Assembly (NCBI RefSeq): GCF_014191775.1
Contig: NZ_JACHXA010000006.1
Span: forward strand, 124,001-188,000
DNA length: 64,000 nucleotides
Reading direction: 5' to 3'
Origin: Limibacillus halophilus
Lineage (GTDB): Bacteria; Pseudomonadota; Alphaproteobacteria; Kiloniellales; CECT-8803
Position numbers and translations under genes: made by a program. This document shows positions 1 through 8,054 of the stretch, in pieces. Each line of letters begins with the position of its first letter. Within the stretch, counting starts at the first letter, position 1. The notes under the pieces were generated by a model. That model was given only the letters and a program-made list of their open reading frames with translations. It was not told where the DNA came from and ran no database searches.

Positions 1-527
1 AACATTAGCACCGCCGGCCAAACCCCGAGCCAATCCGGCAAAGCGCGCGGCGCCACGAAATCCGCGATACGGCTCCAGGAGAAAAGCGCTGACCAAGGGT
101 TAAGGGCATTCCAAATGTTGCCGACAAAGGCCGTGAACAGGGCAAAGCCAACCCACCAGATGACCCACACGATCAAGGTGGCAAAGTTTCGCGTTGGCGA
201 TGGGTCGCCGAAAAAAGCAACCGACAGCGCGAATAGAAAAATGCCGACCCCCAGGATACGGACCGGCAGAACCAACCCCGCCAGCATCTCGCCAAAACCC
301 CAATCCGACACCAGAGGATATTCCAAAGGTTCTGGCGAACTACGCGGCCGCCCGATGACAGTCAGTATCAGGAAGGTGATGGCAACCGCCGTGCCGGCGG
401 CAAAGAGGTAGAAACCAATAGGCAGGGGCAGGTCATAACGGCCCCCAAATGCATGGGCGATTGCGTCCGTCGGACGCAACGACAGGACAAGAGCGGCCGC
501 TATCCAAAGCCAAGTGCGGCGCATCAT
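1..527 (-). CDS. Integral membrane protein, unknown function (3'-truncated by window edge)
   Basis: The reading frame runs off the left edge, so only about 175 N-terminal residues are visible. It begins MMRRTW, has a hydrophobic signal or first membrane segment, then the motif AHAFGGRYDLPLP, followed by at least three further hydrophobic stretches and a Trp-rich segment (IVWVIWWVGF). It starts inside the stop codon of the cupredoxin-like gene (ATGA overlap at 524-527), so the two are translationally coupled. I recall AHAFG-RYDLPLP-type membrane proteins as an uncharacterised proteobacterial family, but I cannot assign a function. Coupling to a small exported cupredoxin-like protein hints at a metal or respiratory envelope role, which is inference only. 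The start could equally be the second Met at 524. Confidence 0.75.
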   Translation of the reverse strand, partial: MMRRTWLWIAAALVLSLRPTDAIAHAFGGRYDLPLPIGFYLFAAGTAVAITFLILTVIGRPRSSPEPLEYPLVSDWGFGEMLAGLVLPVRILGVGIFLFALSVAFFGDPSPTRNFATLIVWVIWWVGFALFTAFVGNIWNALNPWSALFSWSRIADFVAPRALPDWLGVWPAVLM

Positions 528-880
528 TTTGGATAGACTTCGTAATAAAAGAGGACGCCCTTGCCATGACCGCCGTCATAGTGATGGATCTCGGCCGGGA
601 AACGTCCGGTGAGATGGCTCGGCAGGTCAATCTGCAGTGGCGTTCCGGCCTGCAGCGCATATTCCAGGTCGTAACCGTGCAGATGAACGATCAACGCTTT
701 ATCGCTCACAAGCGATAGTGAGACGGAATCATCCTGATTGACGGTGATGGTATCGCCTCCTTCGCTCAAAGCGCCGCCGACAGCCTGCAGCGCAAAGCTG
801 CGCGTGTCAGCCAGCGCCGTCGCCGCCACAACCAGCAGGGTGGAACTCAACAGAAAGCCTGAAATCAACTTTCGGTTCAA
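524..880 (-). CDS. Small exported cupredoxin-like protein
   Basis: This 118-residue protein has a clear Sec signal peptide (residues 1-25, MNRK followed by a hydrophobic core and cleavage near ALA-DT). The mature part is a beta-rich domain of about 90 residues with VHLHGYDLEY, EIHHYDGGHGK and a C-terminal FYYEV strand. The length, the late strand pattern and clustered His residues resemble small cupredoxin-like periplasmic domains. No Cys ligand is present, so a classical type 1 copper site is unlikely, although the His residues could bind metal. It is the first gene of a coupled pair with the membrane protein that follows it. The function is not established. Confidence 0.7.
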   Translation of the reverse strand: MNRKLISGFLLSSTLLVVAATALADTRSFALQAVGGALSEGGDTITVNQDDSVSLSLVSDKALIVHLHGYDLEYALQAGTPLQIDLPSHLTGRFPAEIHHYDGGHGKGVLFYYEVYPK

Positions 881-1086
881 ACCTTAACGTCCTTTCGATC
901 GTAAATAGAGTCTGCTGTAACGGGCATTCTAATTGACGAAACCGGGTTGGTGGCAGAAGATTTGTCGAGCTGAGTAATTCAAAAAACTGCATGAGAGGCT
1001 CTCAGCCGAGCAGCCCCCGAAGGCTAAGCGGCGATCACATCAAGAACAACACTCGGGGCGTTTCACCTACTAGGGAGAGAGTTCCT

Positions 1087-2265
1087 ATGAAAGTTCTTAC
1101 GATGACAACAGCGCTTGGCATTGCAGCAATGCTTCTGAGCGGAACATCCACGCAAGCTGAAATTCTCGCCATGATGAACTACGAGAGCAAGACAGCGGAC
1201 TCGCTGAAAGCGCTAAAGCTATCCGGACCGGGCGAGCGGCGAGAGGGAATAGCGATTATCGATGTCGATCCGGGGTCCGGTTCCTTCGGCAAGATCATCA
1301 TGGACATTCCCATGCCCGCCGATCAGGTGGTCCATCATATCTTCTACGACAGGACCATGACCAAAGCCTACGTAACCTCACTTGCACAGCCCTCGCTGAT
1401 GGTGATGGACATGCAGCGCTATCCTTATCGCTTGAAGCCCATCGCGCTGGAGGGTTGTCAGATGGCGGAGGATGTCATTTTTGACGAAACCAACGAGCGG
1501 TGGTTCACGACCTGCATGAACTCTGCCAACGTCTTCGTAGGTCGCGTCTCCAACGATGAAGTTTTGGCGGAGATCAAGCTGCCGGGCACCTATCCGCATG
1601 GTCTGGCAGTTAACAGCAAATCCAATCGGGTTCTGGTCACCAGCACGATCAGCGGCGACCTGAAGAGCCCTGATGAAGTTGTTTCTGTCGTCGATGCAAC
1701 GACCTATCAACCGCTGGGATCACACCGGCTTTCGATGAAGCCCGAGGGGTCCGGAGAAGCCCCTGTGGAGATTCTTTTTGTCCCAGGAGCAGAACCTCCA
1801 ATAGCCTACGTCACCAATATGTTCGGCGGAACGCTCTGGACCATGACCTGGGACGAGGGCTCACAGGACTTCAAGTCGGAGCAGGTCTTCGATTTCGCTT
1901 CGCTGGAGGCAGGCGTGCCCCTTGAGATGTACTTCAACGATGCAGGCGACCGGCTCTACGTAACGACTGCCAAGCCAGGGCATCTCCATGTCTTCGATGT
2001 CGGAATGGACCCCGGCAAGCCGAGCTTGATCGAAAGCCTTCCCGCCGGAGAGGGTGCTCATCACGTTGCCATCACCAAGGACGAGAAGTACGGCTTTGTG
2101 CAGAATGCCCTACTGAACCTCCCGGGCATGAGCGATGGCGCCGTCACGGTCATAGACCTTCAGCAGCATAAGGTCCTGGGGTCGATGGATACCCTGAAGA
2201 ATGCGGGCTTCAATCCCAACTCGATCGTACTGTTGCCTGAATGGAATCACTTAGCCGGACACTGA
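1087..2265 (+). CDS. Exported YncE/YVTN-type beta-propeller protein
   Basis: This is a 392-residue protein read from the ATG at 1087, chosen because a purine-rich GGGAGAG precedes it and a signal peptide begins there (MKVLTMTT, cleavage near TQA-EI). The frame is open further upstream to 991, but that extension is not signal-like. Repeated blade-like segments of the YVTN type can be read: KAYVTSLAQPSLMVMDM, PIAYVTNMFGGTLWTM, RLYVTTAKPGHLHVFDV and GAVTVIDL. Such seven-bladed propellers act in the periplasm as scaffolds or binding proteins, often next to quinoprotein or metal genes. It is transcribed away from the cupredoxin-like pair across a gap of about 200 bases. The specific role is unknown. 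Confidence 0.75.
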   Translation: MKVLTMTTALGIAAMLLSGTSTQAEILAMMNYESKTADSLKALKLSGPGERREGIAIIDVDPGSGSFGKIIMDIPMPADQVVHHIFYDRTMTKAYVTSLAQPSLMVMDMQRYPYRLKPIALEGCQMAEDVIFDETNERWFTTCMNSANVFVGRVSNDEVLAEIKLPGTYPHGLAVNSKSNRVLVTSTISGDLKSPDEVVSVVDATTYQPLGSHRLSMKPEGSGEAPVEILFVPGAEPPIAYVTNMFGGTLWTMTWDEGSQDFKSEQVFDFASLEAGVPLEMYFNDAGDRLYVTTAKPGHLHVFDVGMDPGKPSLIESLPAGEGAHHVAITKDEKYGFVQNALLNLPGMSDGAVTVIDLQQHKVLGSMDTLKNAGFNPNSIVLLPEWNHLAGH

Positions 2266-2281
2266 CCGGGCTCACGCTGGC

Positions 2282-2322
2282 ACCCTGGAGGTTCACGTAA
2301 TCTCGCGATAAACCTCCAGGGT
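2282..2322. repeat. Inverted repeat spanning a stop codon
   Basis: Two perfect 12-base arms, ACCCTGGAGGTT at 2282-2293 and AACCTCCAGGGT at 2311-2322, are separated by 17 bases. The structure covers the stop codon of the minus-strand glycosyltransferase and lies 17 bases past the plus-strand beta-propeller stop. A stem here could limit read-through between the two convergent genes, but no T-run follows on either strand, so it is not a textbook intrinsic terminator. Confidence 0.6.
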
Positions 2323-3411
2323 CGCAGCGGTAATTTGGGCGTCGCTGAAACGCTCCAAAACCAAATCCCGGCTGGCCTTGCCAAATTGCGCAAGGAGATC
2401 TTTGTCGCCCGCGAGCTTTCCCATCGCAGCCGCCAGGGCCGGGATATTGCCCGAGGGCACGATGAAACCGTTTCTTTTATCCTGGGCGATGGCCCGGCAA
2501 CCGGGCAGTTCGCTGGCGATCAAAGCTCGGCCAACTGAAGCGCCTTCGAGCAGACAGCGCGGGATGCCTTCGCCGTAGGCGCTCGGCAGGACCACCGCAT
2601 GAACCGAAGCCAAAAGGCTCGGCATGTCGGCGCAGTAACCGACCCATTCAATCGTGCCCATGCTTTCCCACCGCTCCAGCAGGGCGCGCTCCAGTCCGTC
2701 CGGATGTCCTGAATCCAGATCGCCGGCCAACAAAAACTCAGCCCTGACACCGGCTGCCCGAAGCTCGGCCGCGGCAGCGGCATAGCTTTCTATGCCCTTC
2801 GACTTAAGAAGCCTGGAAGCAAGAAGAAACCGAGTGGGGCCTTTGGGCAGCGGCGCCGGAGCGAAGCTTTCGGTATCCACGCCCGATCCGTCGATAACAC
2901 GGGCGCGGGCGCGCAGACCCGGCGTCCAGGCAAGAAGAGCCCGGTCGCCTGAATGTTCGGTCAACAGCCTGGCCTGTGCAGGCGTCGCCAGACAAACCGC
3001 AAGTTTCACCGGCCAGCGCAGCAACCGCCAATCCCAGGACTCGGCGGTAAAAAGGTAGCCCAGGCCCGTCACGGCATGAACCATCGCCGGAACCCGGGCC
3101 AAGCGGCCCGCAAGGCCGCCCAAGACGACAGCCTTCAACGTCACGTGGTGCACCAGATCCGGACGCCGGGTGCGGTAAAGACGCCAGATTGCCGCCAGCG
3201 ACAAAAAGGCGCCAAGGAGGTTGCGGCCATGACGGCGGAAAGGCAGTGAGTGGACGACAAACCCCAATGCGGCGATCTCCGCTTGCCGGGCGTTGGGGGC
3301 CGTGGCCACCTCAACCTCCCACCCGGCCGCGCGCGCCGCTTTCGCCAATGCCAGGCGATGGCCCAAAAAGTATCCTGCATCTGGAACCAGAAAGATTAGC
3401 CTTCGCACCAT
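2293..3411 (-). CDS. Glycosyltransferase family 4 (GT-B fold)
   Basis: This 372-residue cytosolic or membrane-associated retaining glycosyltransferase has an N-terminal Rossmann domain (residues 1-180, starting with FLVPDAGYFLGHR) and a C-terminal nucleotide-sugar domain. It carries the EX7E motif (E281 to E289, in YGEGIPRCLLEGAS) and the family SGVDTESF turn near residue 176. GT4 enzymes add sugars to LPS O-antigen, capsule or glycolipids. The acceptor and sugar cannot be read from the sequence. It is isolated: the only same-strand neighbour is the antiporter gene about 90 bases upstream, and no polysaccharide cluster is in view. Confidence 0.85.
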   Translation of the reverse strand: MVRRLIFLVPDAGYFLGHRLALAKAARAAGWEVEVATAPNARQAEIAALGFVVHSLPFRRHGRNLLGAFLSLAAIWRLYRTRRPDLVHHVTLKAVVLGGLAGRLARVPAMVHAVTGLGYLFTAESWDWRLLRWPVKLAVCLATPAQARLLTEHSGDRALLAWTPGLRARARVIDGSGVDTESFAPAPLPKGPTRFLLASRLLKSKGIESYAAAAAELRAAGVRAEFLLAGDLDSGHPDGLERALLERWESMGTIEWVGYCADMPSLLASVHAVVLPSAYGEGIPRCLLEGASVGRALIASELPGCRAIAQDKRNGFIVPSGNIPALAAAMGKLAGDKDLLAQFGKASRDLVLERFSDAQITAATLEVYREIT

Positions 3412-3500
3412 TCATACCTCGACTTCGCCAGGCGCGCCGCCAAGCTCAGGCAGAGATAACGGCTCTGTCGCCAAGGGGAAACAGGAAACCGCTCTCGCGC

Positions 3501-4448
3501 TTAGCTGTAGAGATAAATGATGTAGCCCGCATAGGCGGCGAGAAGGAGACTTCCCTCGCTCCGTGACAAGCGCTTCTCGCTCAGAATCAAGACTCCCACC
3601 AGAAGCGTCGAGGCAATGCAGATCCAGACATCGACCTGCGCTATTTCCGGAGAAAAGGGGATGGGCGTAATCAGGGACGCCGCGCCCAGTATGGCAAAAA
3701 CATTGAAGATGTTGCTGCCCAGGACATTTCCAAGCGCCACATCGGAATGCCGGCGGATGGCGGCGACAATCGAGGTTGCCAACTCCGGCAGGGACGTCCC
3801 CACCGCAACCAGGCTAAGACCAACGACGGCCTCGGAGATACCAAACTGCATCGCGATGTCTATGGCACCTTCGATCAGCAAATTCGATCCCAGCACCAAC
3901 GTCGCAATTCCGGCTGCGGAGACAACGGTACCCACACCCAGATTCGCCGCCGTCGACTTGCTTGGCAAGCGCATCTCATCGAGCAGTTCTTCCTCGGCCA
4001 TCGGTTGACGGCTCTGCCTGCAATAGGTGTAGACCAGGAACGCAGTAAGCAACGCCAACATGACAATGCCCTGCCAGAACACGATGATTCCCATATAGCC
4101 GAGCGGTATCAGCAGCAGCGCACCGAACAATACGGCCAGCGCCTCTCGCCAGATCTGATTGAAGCGTGCGGGCATCGGATAAATAACGGCGGCAACGCCA
4201 AGAATAAGCAGGAGATTGGCGATGTTACTGCCGACGATATTGCCTACGGCAATGTCCGGCTTGTTCACCAAGGCCGCCTCGACCGAAACCACGAACTCCG
4301 GCGCCGACGTTCCAAATCCTACGATAACCACACCGACGAAAAGCGGTGAAACGCCCAGCGCTCGGGCCAGCACAACCGCACCACGAACGAGTGCTTCGCC
4401 TCCGACAAAGAGGAGAACCAAACCTGCTCCGACCAGAAAATAACTCAT
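3501..4448 (-). CDS. yrbG: Calcium/sodium antiporter, CaxA/YrbG family
   Basis: A 315-residue inner-membrane K+-independent Na+/Ca2+ exchanger type protein with about ten transmembrane segments in two homologous halves. Each half carries the alpha-repeat signature: GFGTSAPE at 44-51 with GNIVGSNIAN at 69-78, and AVGTSLPE at 215-222 with GNVLGSNIFN at 240-249. The acidic residue of each repeat (E51, E222), which coordinates cation in the family, is present. A charged loop (residues 145-170) separates the halves. It is monocistronic or followed by the glycosyltransferase; its own promoter probably lies in the 4449-4600 gap. Confidence 0.92.
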   Translation of the reverse strand: MSYFLVGAGLVLLFVGGEALVRGAVVLARALGVSPLFVGVVIVGFGTSAPEFVVSVEAALVNKPDIAVGNIVGSNIANLLLILGVAAVIYPMPARFNQIWREALAVLFGALLLIPLGYMGIIVFWQGIVMLALLTAFLVYTYCRQSRQPMAEEELLDEMRLPSKSTAANLGVGTVVSAAGIATLVLGSNLLIEGAIDIAMQFGISEAVVGLSLVAVGTSLPELATSIVAAIRRHSDVALGNVLGSNIFNVFAILGAASLITPIPFSPEIAQVDVWICIASTLLVGVLILSEKRLSRSEGSLLLAAYAGYIIYLYS

Positions 4449-4541
4449 GGAATGATAGGCTCGTGCTGCAGCAATTCTATCCCCGATGGGCTATCCGGGT
4501 ACCGGAGCCAAACGTATACAGATAAACGCAACAATTGGCGC

Positions 4542-4594
4542 ATTATACGAGGACTTTTCACCCGAGCTATCACCGGAAGGCAATGACGCGTCAT
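4542..4594 (-). promoter_or_regulatory. Candidate promoter and operator upstream of the antiporter gene
   Basis: Read on the minus strand, a perfect TATAAT lies at 4547-4542, about 94 bases before the antiporter start. I see no good -35 at the usual distance. Upstream, a perfect 12-base palindrome ATGACGCGTCAT occupies 4583-4594, roughly 50 bases before the predicted transcription start, which is a typical activator position. The rest of the 4449-4716 gap shows nothing else I can interpret. Confidence 0.35.
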
Positions 4595-4716
4595 ATTGGA
4601 CCGCGCTGCGTGATTGCAAGGGCTTAGTTAAATTTGCCGGCCGGGGAGAAACGGCGGCGCATCGGCCTTATCACGCGAAATTCCAGCGCGAAGGAAGTCA
4701 AACCTCCTTTCCGCGC

Positions 4717-5811
4717 CTAGTCGGTCAGGCGAAACCGAACGGGTATTTCAAGCGTCGCTGCTATGCTTTGGCCAGCCCGCACCGCGGGTTGGAACCGCCA
4801 ATCTTCCACCGCATCGACAGCCGCCCGGTCCAGGATCGAATGCCCGCTGCTGGTTGCGATCTGCACCGCGGCCACCTGACCGGCGGGCGTGACTTCCACA
4901 CGTAACAGCACAAGCCCTTCCTGGCCGCGACGGCGGGCGATGTTCGGATAAGCGGGGGGTCGATTGCCTGGCGCCGCGACCGCCAAGCTGCCGCCAGCAC
5001 CGCCGACAGCCTTGCCGTCCGAGGAAGCCAGGCTACCAATCGGGTCGACATTGTCTCCCGGTCCCACATTTTGCTTTGCGTCCAACGTGGCTGAGTGATC
5101 GGGCAAAGCTGCCGTTTGTCTGTCGCCGGGTTGCTCCCGAGGTTCTTCTATCGGGGCCCTCGGCGTGAGCGCCTGTTGATAAGCGACACCGGCATCTAGA
5201 GGCGGAGCCGGTTTGATCGGCGGCGGGTTGGGCAAGGCCTTTGCGAGGGAAGCTTCCTGAGGTTTTTCTGCCGAGCTTGGCGATGGCCGAGGCAACGGCG
5301 CTTCAGGATGAACCGTCACAGGCGGCTCCGAGGATAGGATATCGCTAGAAAGGGGCGACGCCTGTTCAGGCATGGATCCCGGTGGTGTGACCGGGTCCAC
5401 GACCTTGGCAACGCTCGACTGCGTCGCCGCCACATCGTCCGGTTTTGTCGCCAAGGTTGGGCGGCTGAACCGCGATTGGGGCGGCACGGCGTAGGGAGCA
5501 CTGGGTGTTTTTTCCGCATTTCGTTCATTCTGTGCCTCGCGCTGCGAGGGCATCTCCCGCCCTTCAGACGTCGGCGAAGCACTCTCAACCAACAACACCT
5601 CGATGGTCTGAATGTCCCCCATCTCAACCTGAGCGCTGCCACTCCATCCGATGAGCGCGGCCAAGGCGACGCCGTGCAGCAGCAATGACAGAAATGCCGT
5701 GATCAAGGTTGGTACGCCCGCAAGACGGCCTGACGAAACGATCGCCGTCGGCAACAAAGGCCGCTCCACCGCAGCTTCCAGACTTACACCATGCCGCACC
5801 ACTTGGGTCAT
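4717..5811 (-). CDS. tonB: TonB-family energy transducer
   Basis: This 364-residue TonB protein would couple the ExbBD proton channel to an outer-membrane receptor. The start at 5811 is chosen because its ATG overlaps the stop of the ATPase gene (ATGA). It has an N-terminal anchor (about residues 35-55, TFL/LLLHGVALAALIGW), a long Pro/Glu/Ser-rich periplasmic region, and a C-terminal TonB domain of about 80 residues (PPAYPNIARRRGQEG, LLRVEV, SSGHSILDRAAVDAV, WRFQPA). It is the third gene of the riboswitch-led uptake operon, so it probably energises corrinoid uptake specifically. No exbB or exbD is adjacent. Confidence 0.88.
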   Translation of the reverse strand: MTQVVRHGVSLEAAVERPLLPTAIVSSGRLAGVPTLITAFLSLLLHGVALAALIGWSGSAQVEMGDIQTIEVLLVESASPTSEGREMPSQREAQNERNAEKTPSAPYAVPPQSRFSRPTLATKPDDVAATQSSVAKVVDPVTPPGSMPEQASPLSSDILSSEPPVTVHPEAPLPRPSPSSAEKPQEASLAKALPNPPPIKPAPPLDAGVAYQQALTPRAPIEEPREQPGDRQTAALPDHSATLDAKQNVGPGDNVDPIGSLASSDGKAVGGAGGSLAVAAPGNRPPAYPNIARRRGQEGLVLLRVEVTPAGQVAAVQIATSSGHSILDRAAVDAVEDWRFQPAVRAGQSIAATLEIPVRFRLTD

Positions 5812-6620
5812 CGTGCTTTCCCACCCTCGGCGCTTTCCGAGCGCCCGCCGTCCAACCTGCGCCAAGGAACAACAAAGAAGCGGTCTCCCTGCTCGCCTGT
5901 CAGCGCCTCGACCCGGTAAATCTCCGCCAAGCGGGCAGCGGTCATTTCCGTCCTGGGATCACCTTCCGCGACAAGGCGGCCCTGATTGAACAGTGCAACG
6001 CGGTCGCAAAAGCGCCCGGCCAGGGTTAAATCGTGCAGGACCACGGCCACACCCATCCCTCGACCAGCCAAAACGGTCAGGCACTCCATCATCTCCAGAC
6101 GGTGATAAGGGTCGAGTCCGGCGACCGGCTCGTCCGCAAGCAGCATCTTGGGTCGCCCGGCTAGCGCTCTGGCCAGCATCACACGGGCACGCTCGCCACC
6201 CGACAACTCCGTTGCGATTCTCCCGGCAAGGTTCTCTACATCGCCGAGCTGCATAGCCTCGGCCACCGCGGCCTCACCCTCGGGATCACGACCCCAACCC
6301 GTCTGGTGCGGCAAGCGCCCCAAAGCAACCACGTCGCGAACCGGAAGCGGCCAGTGGACCTCGGCAGCCTGCGGCAGGTAGGCAAGATCACGCGCCAGAA
6401 AAGTACGATCCCAGGTTTCAACCGGGCGCTCGGCAAACCGCACCGTACCCGCGCTCAGCGGCAGCAAGCCGACGCAAGCGCGCAGGAAGGTCGTCTTTCC
6501 CGCGCCGTTTGGGCCGATCAATCCCAGAACCTCGCCGGGGTGCAGCGCCAGTGAGACCTGCGAAAGCACACTCCGCCCGGCAAGTTCAACAGAGATTTGA
6601 TCGGATTCCAGAAGGGTCAT
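5808..6620 (-). CDS. btuD: Corrinoid/iron-type ABC transporter ATP-binding protein
   Basis: This 270-residue FecE/BtuD-type ATPase energises the partner permease. Walker A GPNGAGKT is at 36-43, the ABC signature LSGGE at 139-143, Walker B MLLADEP at 159-165 and an H-loop VVLHD further on. The ATG at 6620 overlaps the permease stop (ATGA) and is preferred over an upstream in-frame start within the permease. It is the middle gene of permease-ATPase-tonB under a cobalamin riboswitch. The substrate assignment to B12 or a precursor rests on the riboswitch; by sequence alone ferric siderophore or haem would also fit. Confidence 0.88.
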   Translation of the reverse strand: MTLLESDQISVELAGRSVLSQVSLALHPGEVLGLIGPNGAGKTTFLRACVGLLPLSAGTVRFAERPVETWDRTFLARDLAYLPQAAEVHWPLPVRDVVALGRLPHQTGWGRDPEGEAAVAEAMQLGDVENLAGRIATELSGGERARVMLARALAGRPKMLLADEPVAGLDPYHRLEMMECLTVLAGRGMGVAVVLHDLTLAGRFCDRVALFNQGRLVAEGDPRTEMTAARLAEIYRVEALTGEQGDRFFVVPWRRLDGGRSESAEGGKAR

Positions 6621-7618
6621 AGTGCCCTCCTCTGTCGCAGCACAAGCCAAAGGAAGAACGGCGCTCCGATCAGGGCCGTCACCACGCCCAGCTTCAACTC
6701 CTGCCCGTTCGAGAAGAGCCGTACCACCAGATCGGCGGCGAGAAGCAGCAGACCTCCACCAAGCAGGCTAGCGGGAAGAAGACGGCTGGGCCGCTGGCCA
6801 ACGAAGGGCCGCAGCAGATGCGGCACCACAAGGCCGACGAAGCCGATAGCCCCGGCGACCGCCGTAGCCGCGCCAACAGCCAATGCGGTACCGCCCACCA
6901 AACGCCAGCGCAAGCGCGCGACGTCGACCCCCAAAGAAGCCGCTGCGTCCTCGCCAAGCGTCAGGGCATCGAGCGAACGGCCCGTGGACAGCAGCAGAAG
7001 CCAACCCACGAGAATAAAGGGCAACACCAACCACAACTGCGGGAAACTTCGATCGGCGAGTGAGCCGAGCAGCCAGAATACGATCTCCAATGCGGCAAAG
7101 GGACTTGGAGCCAGGTTCAAAGCGAGCGACGTCAGGGCCGAGGCAAAAGCGCTCACGGCAACGCCTGCCAGGATCAGGGTCACGCTACCGGCCTGCCGCC
7201 CCGCCAAAAGCTGGACCAGCAGCACAGCCGCCCCGGCCCCCAAAATTCCCGCCACCGGCAACAAAGCCGCAAGTTGCCCCGCAAGCCCGAAATAGAAGGC
7301 TAGAACGGCGCCCAGGGATGCCGCGGCTGAAACGCCGATGATCCCCGGTTCCGCCAGGGGGTTGCGGAGATAACCTTGAAGCGCGGCGCCAGCCAGCCCG
7401 AGGCTGCCGCCAACCAGCAAGGCAAGAAGCGTGCGGGGCAGACGTAACTCGCCAAGGATTATGACGACCCGTTCGTCACCGCCAAGCAGGCCCCGCCAAA
7501 GATCCAGGGGACCTATATCGGCCGGGCCTATAGCAAGCGAAGCCACCGCCGCCAGGAACACAAGCAGCAGCAACACCAGATACAATATACCTGAGGAGGA
7601 GGTCGACCCCTCTGCCAT
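6617..7618 (-). CDS. btuC: FecCD/BtuC-family ABC transporter permease
   Basis: This 333-residue inner-membrane permease has about ten hydrophobic helices and the FecCD-family landmarks LRLPRTLLALLVGGSLGLAGAALQGYLRNPLAEPGIIGVS (motif region near 58-97), GxLGAGAAVLLVQ and the late GFVGLVVPHLLR loop that contacts the ATPase. The ATG at 7618 is preferred over the TTG one codon earlier. It is the first gene after the cobalamin riboswitch, which supports vitamin B12 import. No periplasmic binding protein (BtuF) or outer-membrane receptor (BtuB) gene is nearby, so these must be encoded elsewhere. Confidence 0.88.
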   Translation of the reverse strand: MAEGSTSSSGILYLVLLLLVFLAAVASLAIGPADIGPLDLWRGLLGGDERVVIILGELRLPRTLLALLVGGSLGLAGAALQGYLRNPLAEPGIIGVSAAASLGAVLAFYFGLAGQLAALLPVAGILGAGAAVLLVQLLAGRQAGSVTLILAGVAVSAFASALTSLALNLAPSPFAALEIVFWLLGSLADRSFPQLWLVLPFILVGWLLLLSTGRSLDALTLGEDAAASLGVDVARLRWRLVGGTALAVGAATAVAGAIGFVGLVVPHLLRPFVGQRPSRLLPASLLGGGLLLLAADLVVRLFSNGQELKLGVVTALIGAPFFLWLVLRQRRAL

Positions 7619-7721
7619 CAAAGCACCCGTCGCTATCAGCCCTACACCTTTCGGTGCGCCACCGCTACGGCTGACCGCCCTGTCGAAACACCCCGTTCGT
7701 CAGGTGGGTGACGCTTCATTT

Positions 7722-7890
7722 GGGCCGGTCTCCTGACTTTGCGGGTCACAGCCAGCACTGCCGCCTTCCCAGTCGCTTCGCCGTCTCATGAAGCTATACC
7801 AGTGGCCGATTGGCAGTGCTGCTCGCCGCTTACAGTTGCGGGGGCAGCCGCGGAATGGCACCGCGTTCCCGTAAGCCCCTTTCTCATCAC
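7722..7890 (-). promoter_or_regulatory. Cobalamin (adenosylcobalamin) riboswitch
   Basis: Read on the minus strand this contains the conserved core in order: a 5' GGGAACGCGGTGCCATTCCG element, CGGCTGCCCCCGCAACTGTA, a peripheral GCCACTGG segment, GGGAAGGCGGCAGTG (B12 box) and the 3' TGACCCGC / AGTCAGGAGACCGGCC. These are the hallmarks of the Cobalamin riboswitch family. It sits about 100 bases before the permease start, so binding of cobalamin should shut down expression of the permease-ATPase-tonB operon. The exact ends are approximate. The expression platform (about 7620-7720) is GC-rich and has no obvious poly-U terminator, which suggests control of translation. Confidence 0.95.
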
Positions 7891-7923
7891 ATCGAAAAAG
7901 AGGCAAAACCCAAACTTCCGCGC

Positions 7924-7952
7924 AGTATCGTGACTTGCCCTGAAGCTGTCAA
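7924..7952 (-). promoter_or_regulatory. Sigma-70 type promoter of the B12 uptake operon
   Basis: On the minus strand a perfect -35 TTGACA (7952-7947) is followed after exactly 17 bases by GATACT (7929-7924, four of six consensus bases). The predicted start of transcription near 7917 lies about 30 bases before the riboswitch core, as expected for a riboswitch leader. Confidence 0.6.
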
Positions 7953-8001
7953 CGAAGCGAGAACGACCGGAAATTCGCCGACATTTTTGCCTTTGCCTCA
8001 T

Positions 8002-8054
8002 ATGCCTCTAAATTAACGGTTCCCACGGAATCCCTTTCCGTGGGAAAGAGGCAT
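8002..8054 (+). repeat. Bulged inverted repeat in the tamA leader
   Basis: Inner arms TTCCCACGGAA (8020-8030) and TTCCGTGGGAA (8036-8046) form a perfect 11-bp stem with a 5-base loop. Outer arms ATGCCTCT (8002-8009) and AGAGGCAT (8047-8054) add 8 bp, leaving a 10-base bulge (8010-8019) on the left side only. It lies between the B12 operon promoter and tamA. It could be an operator, or an RNA structure in the tamA leader. A weak TTGCCT-16-TAAATT promoter (7987-8014) would start transcription right at the inner stem. Confidence 0.6.

Noticed and set aside
2293-3411. Glycosyltransferase as part of a polysaccharide island
   Set aside because: No other sugar, flippase or polymerase gene is adjacent, and base composition looks like the neighbours, so transfer or an island is not supported.
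7700-8001. Short frames over the riboswitch region
   Set aside because: The conserved cobalamin riboswitch core explains this sequence; the frames read through it by chance.
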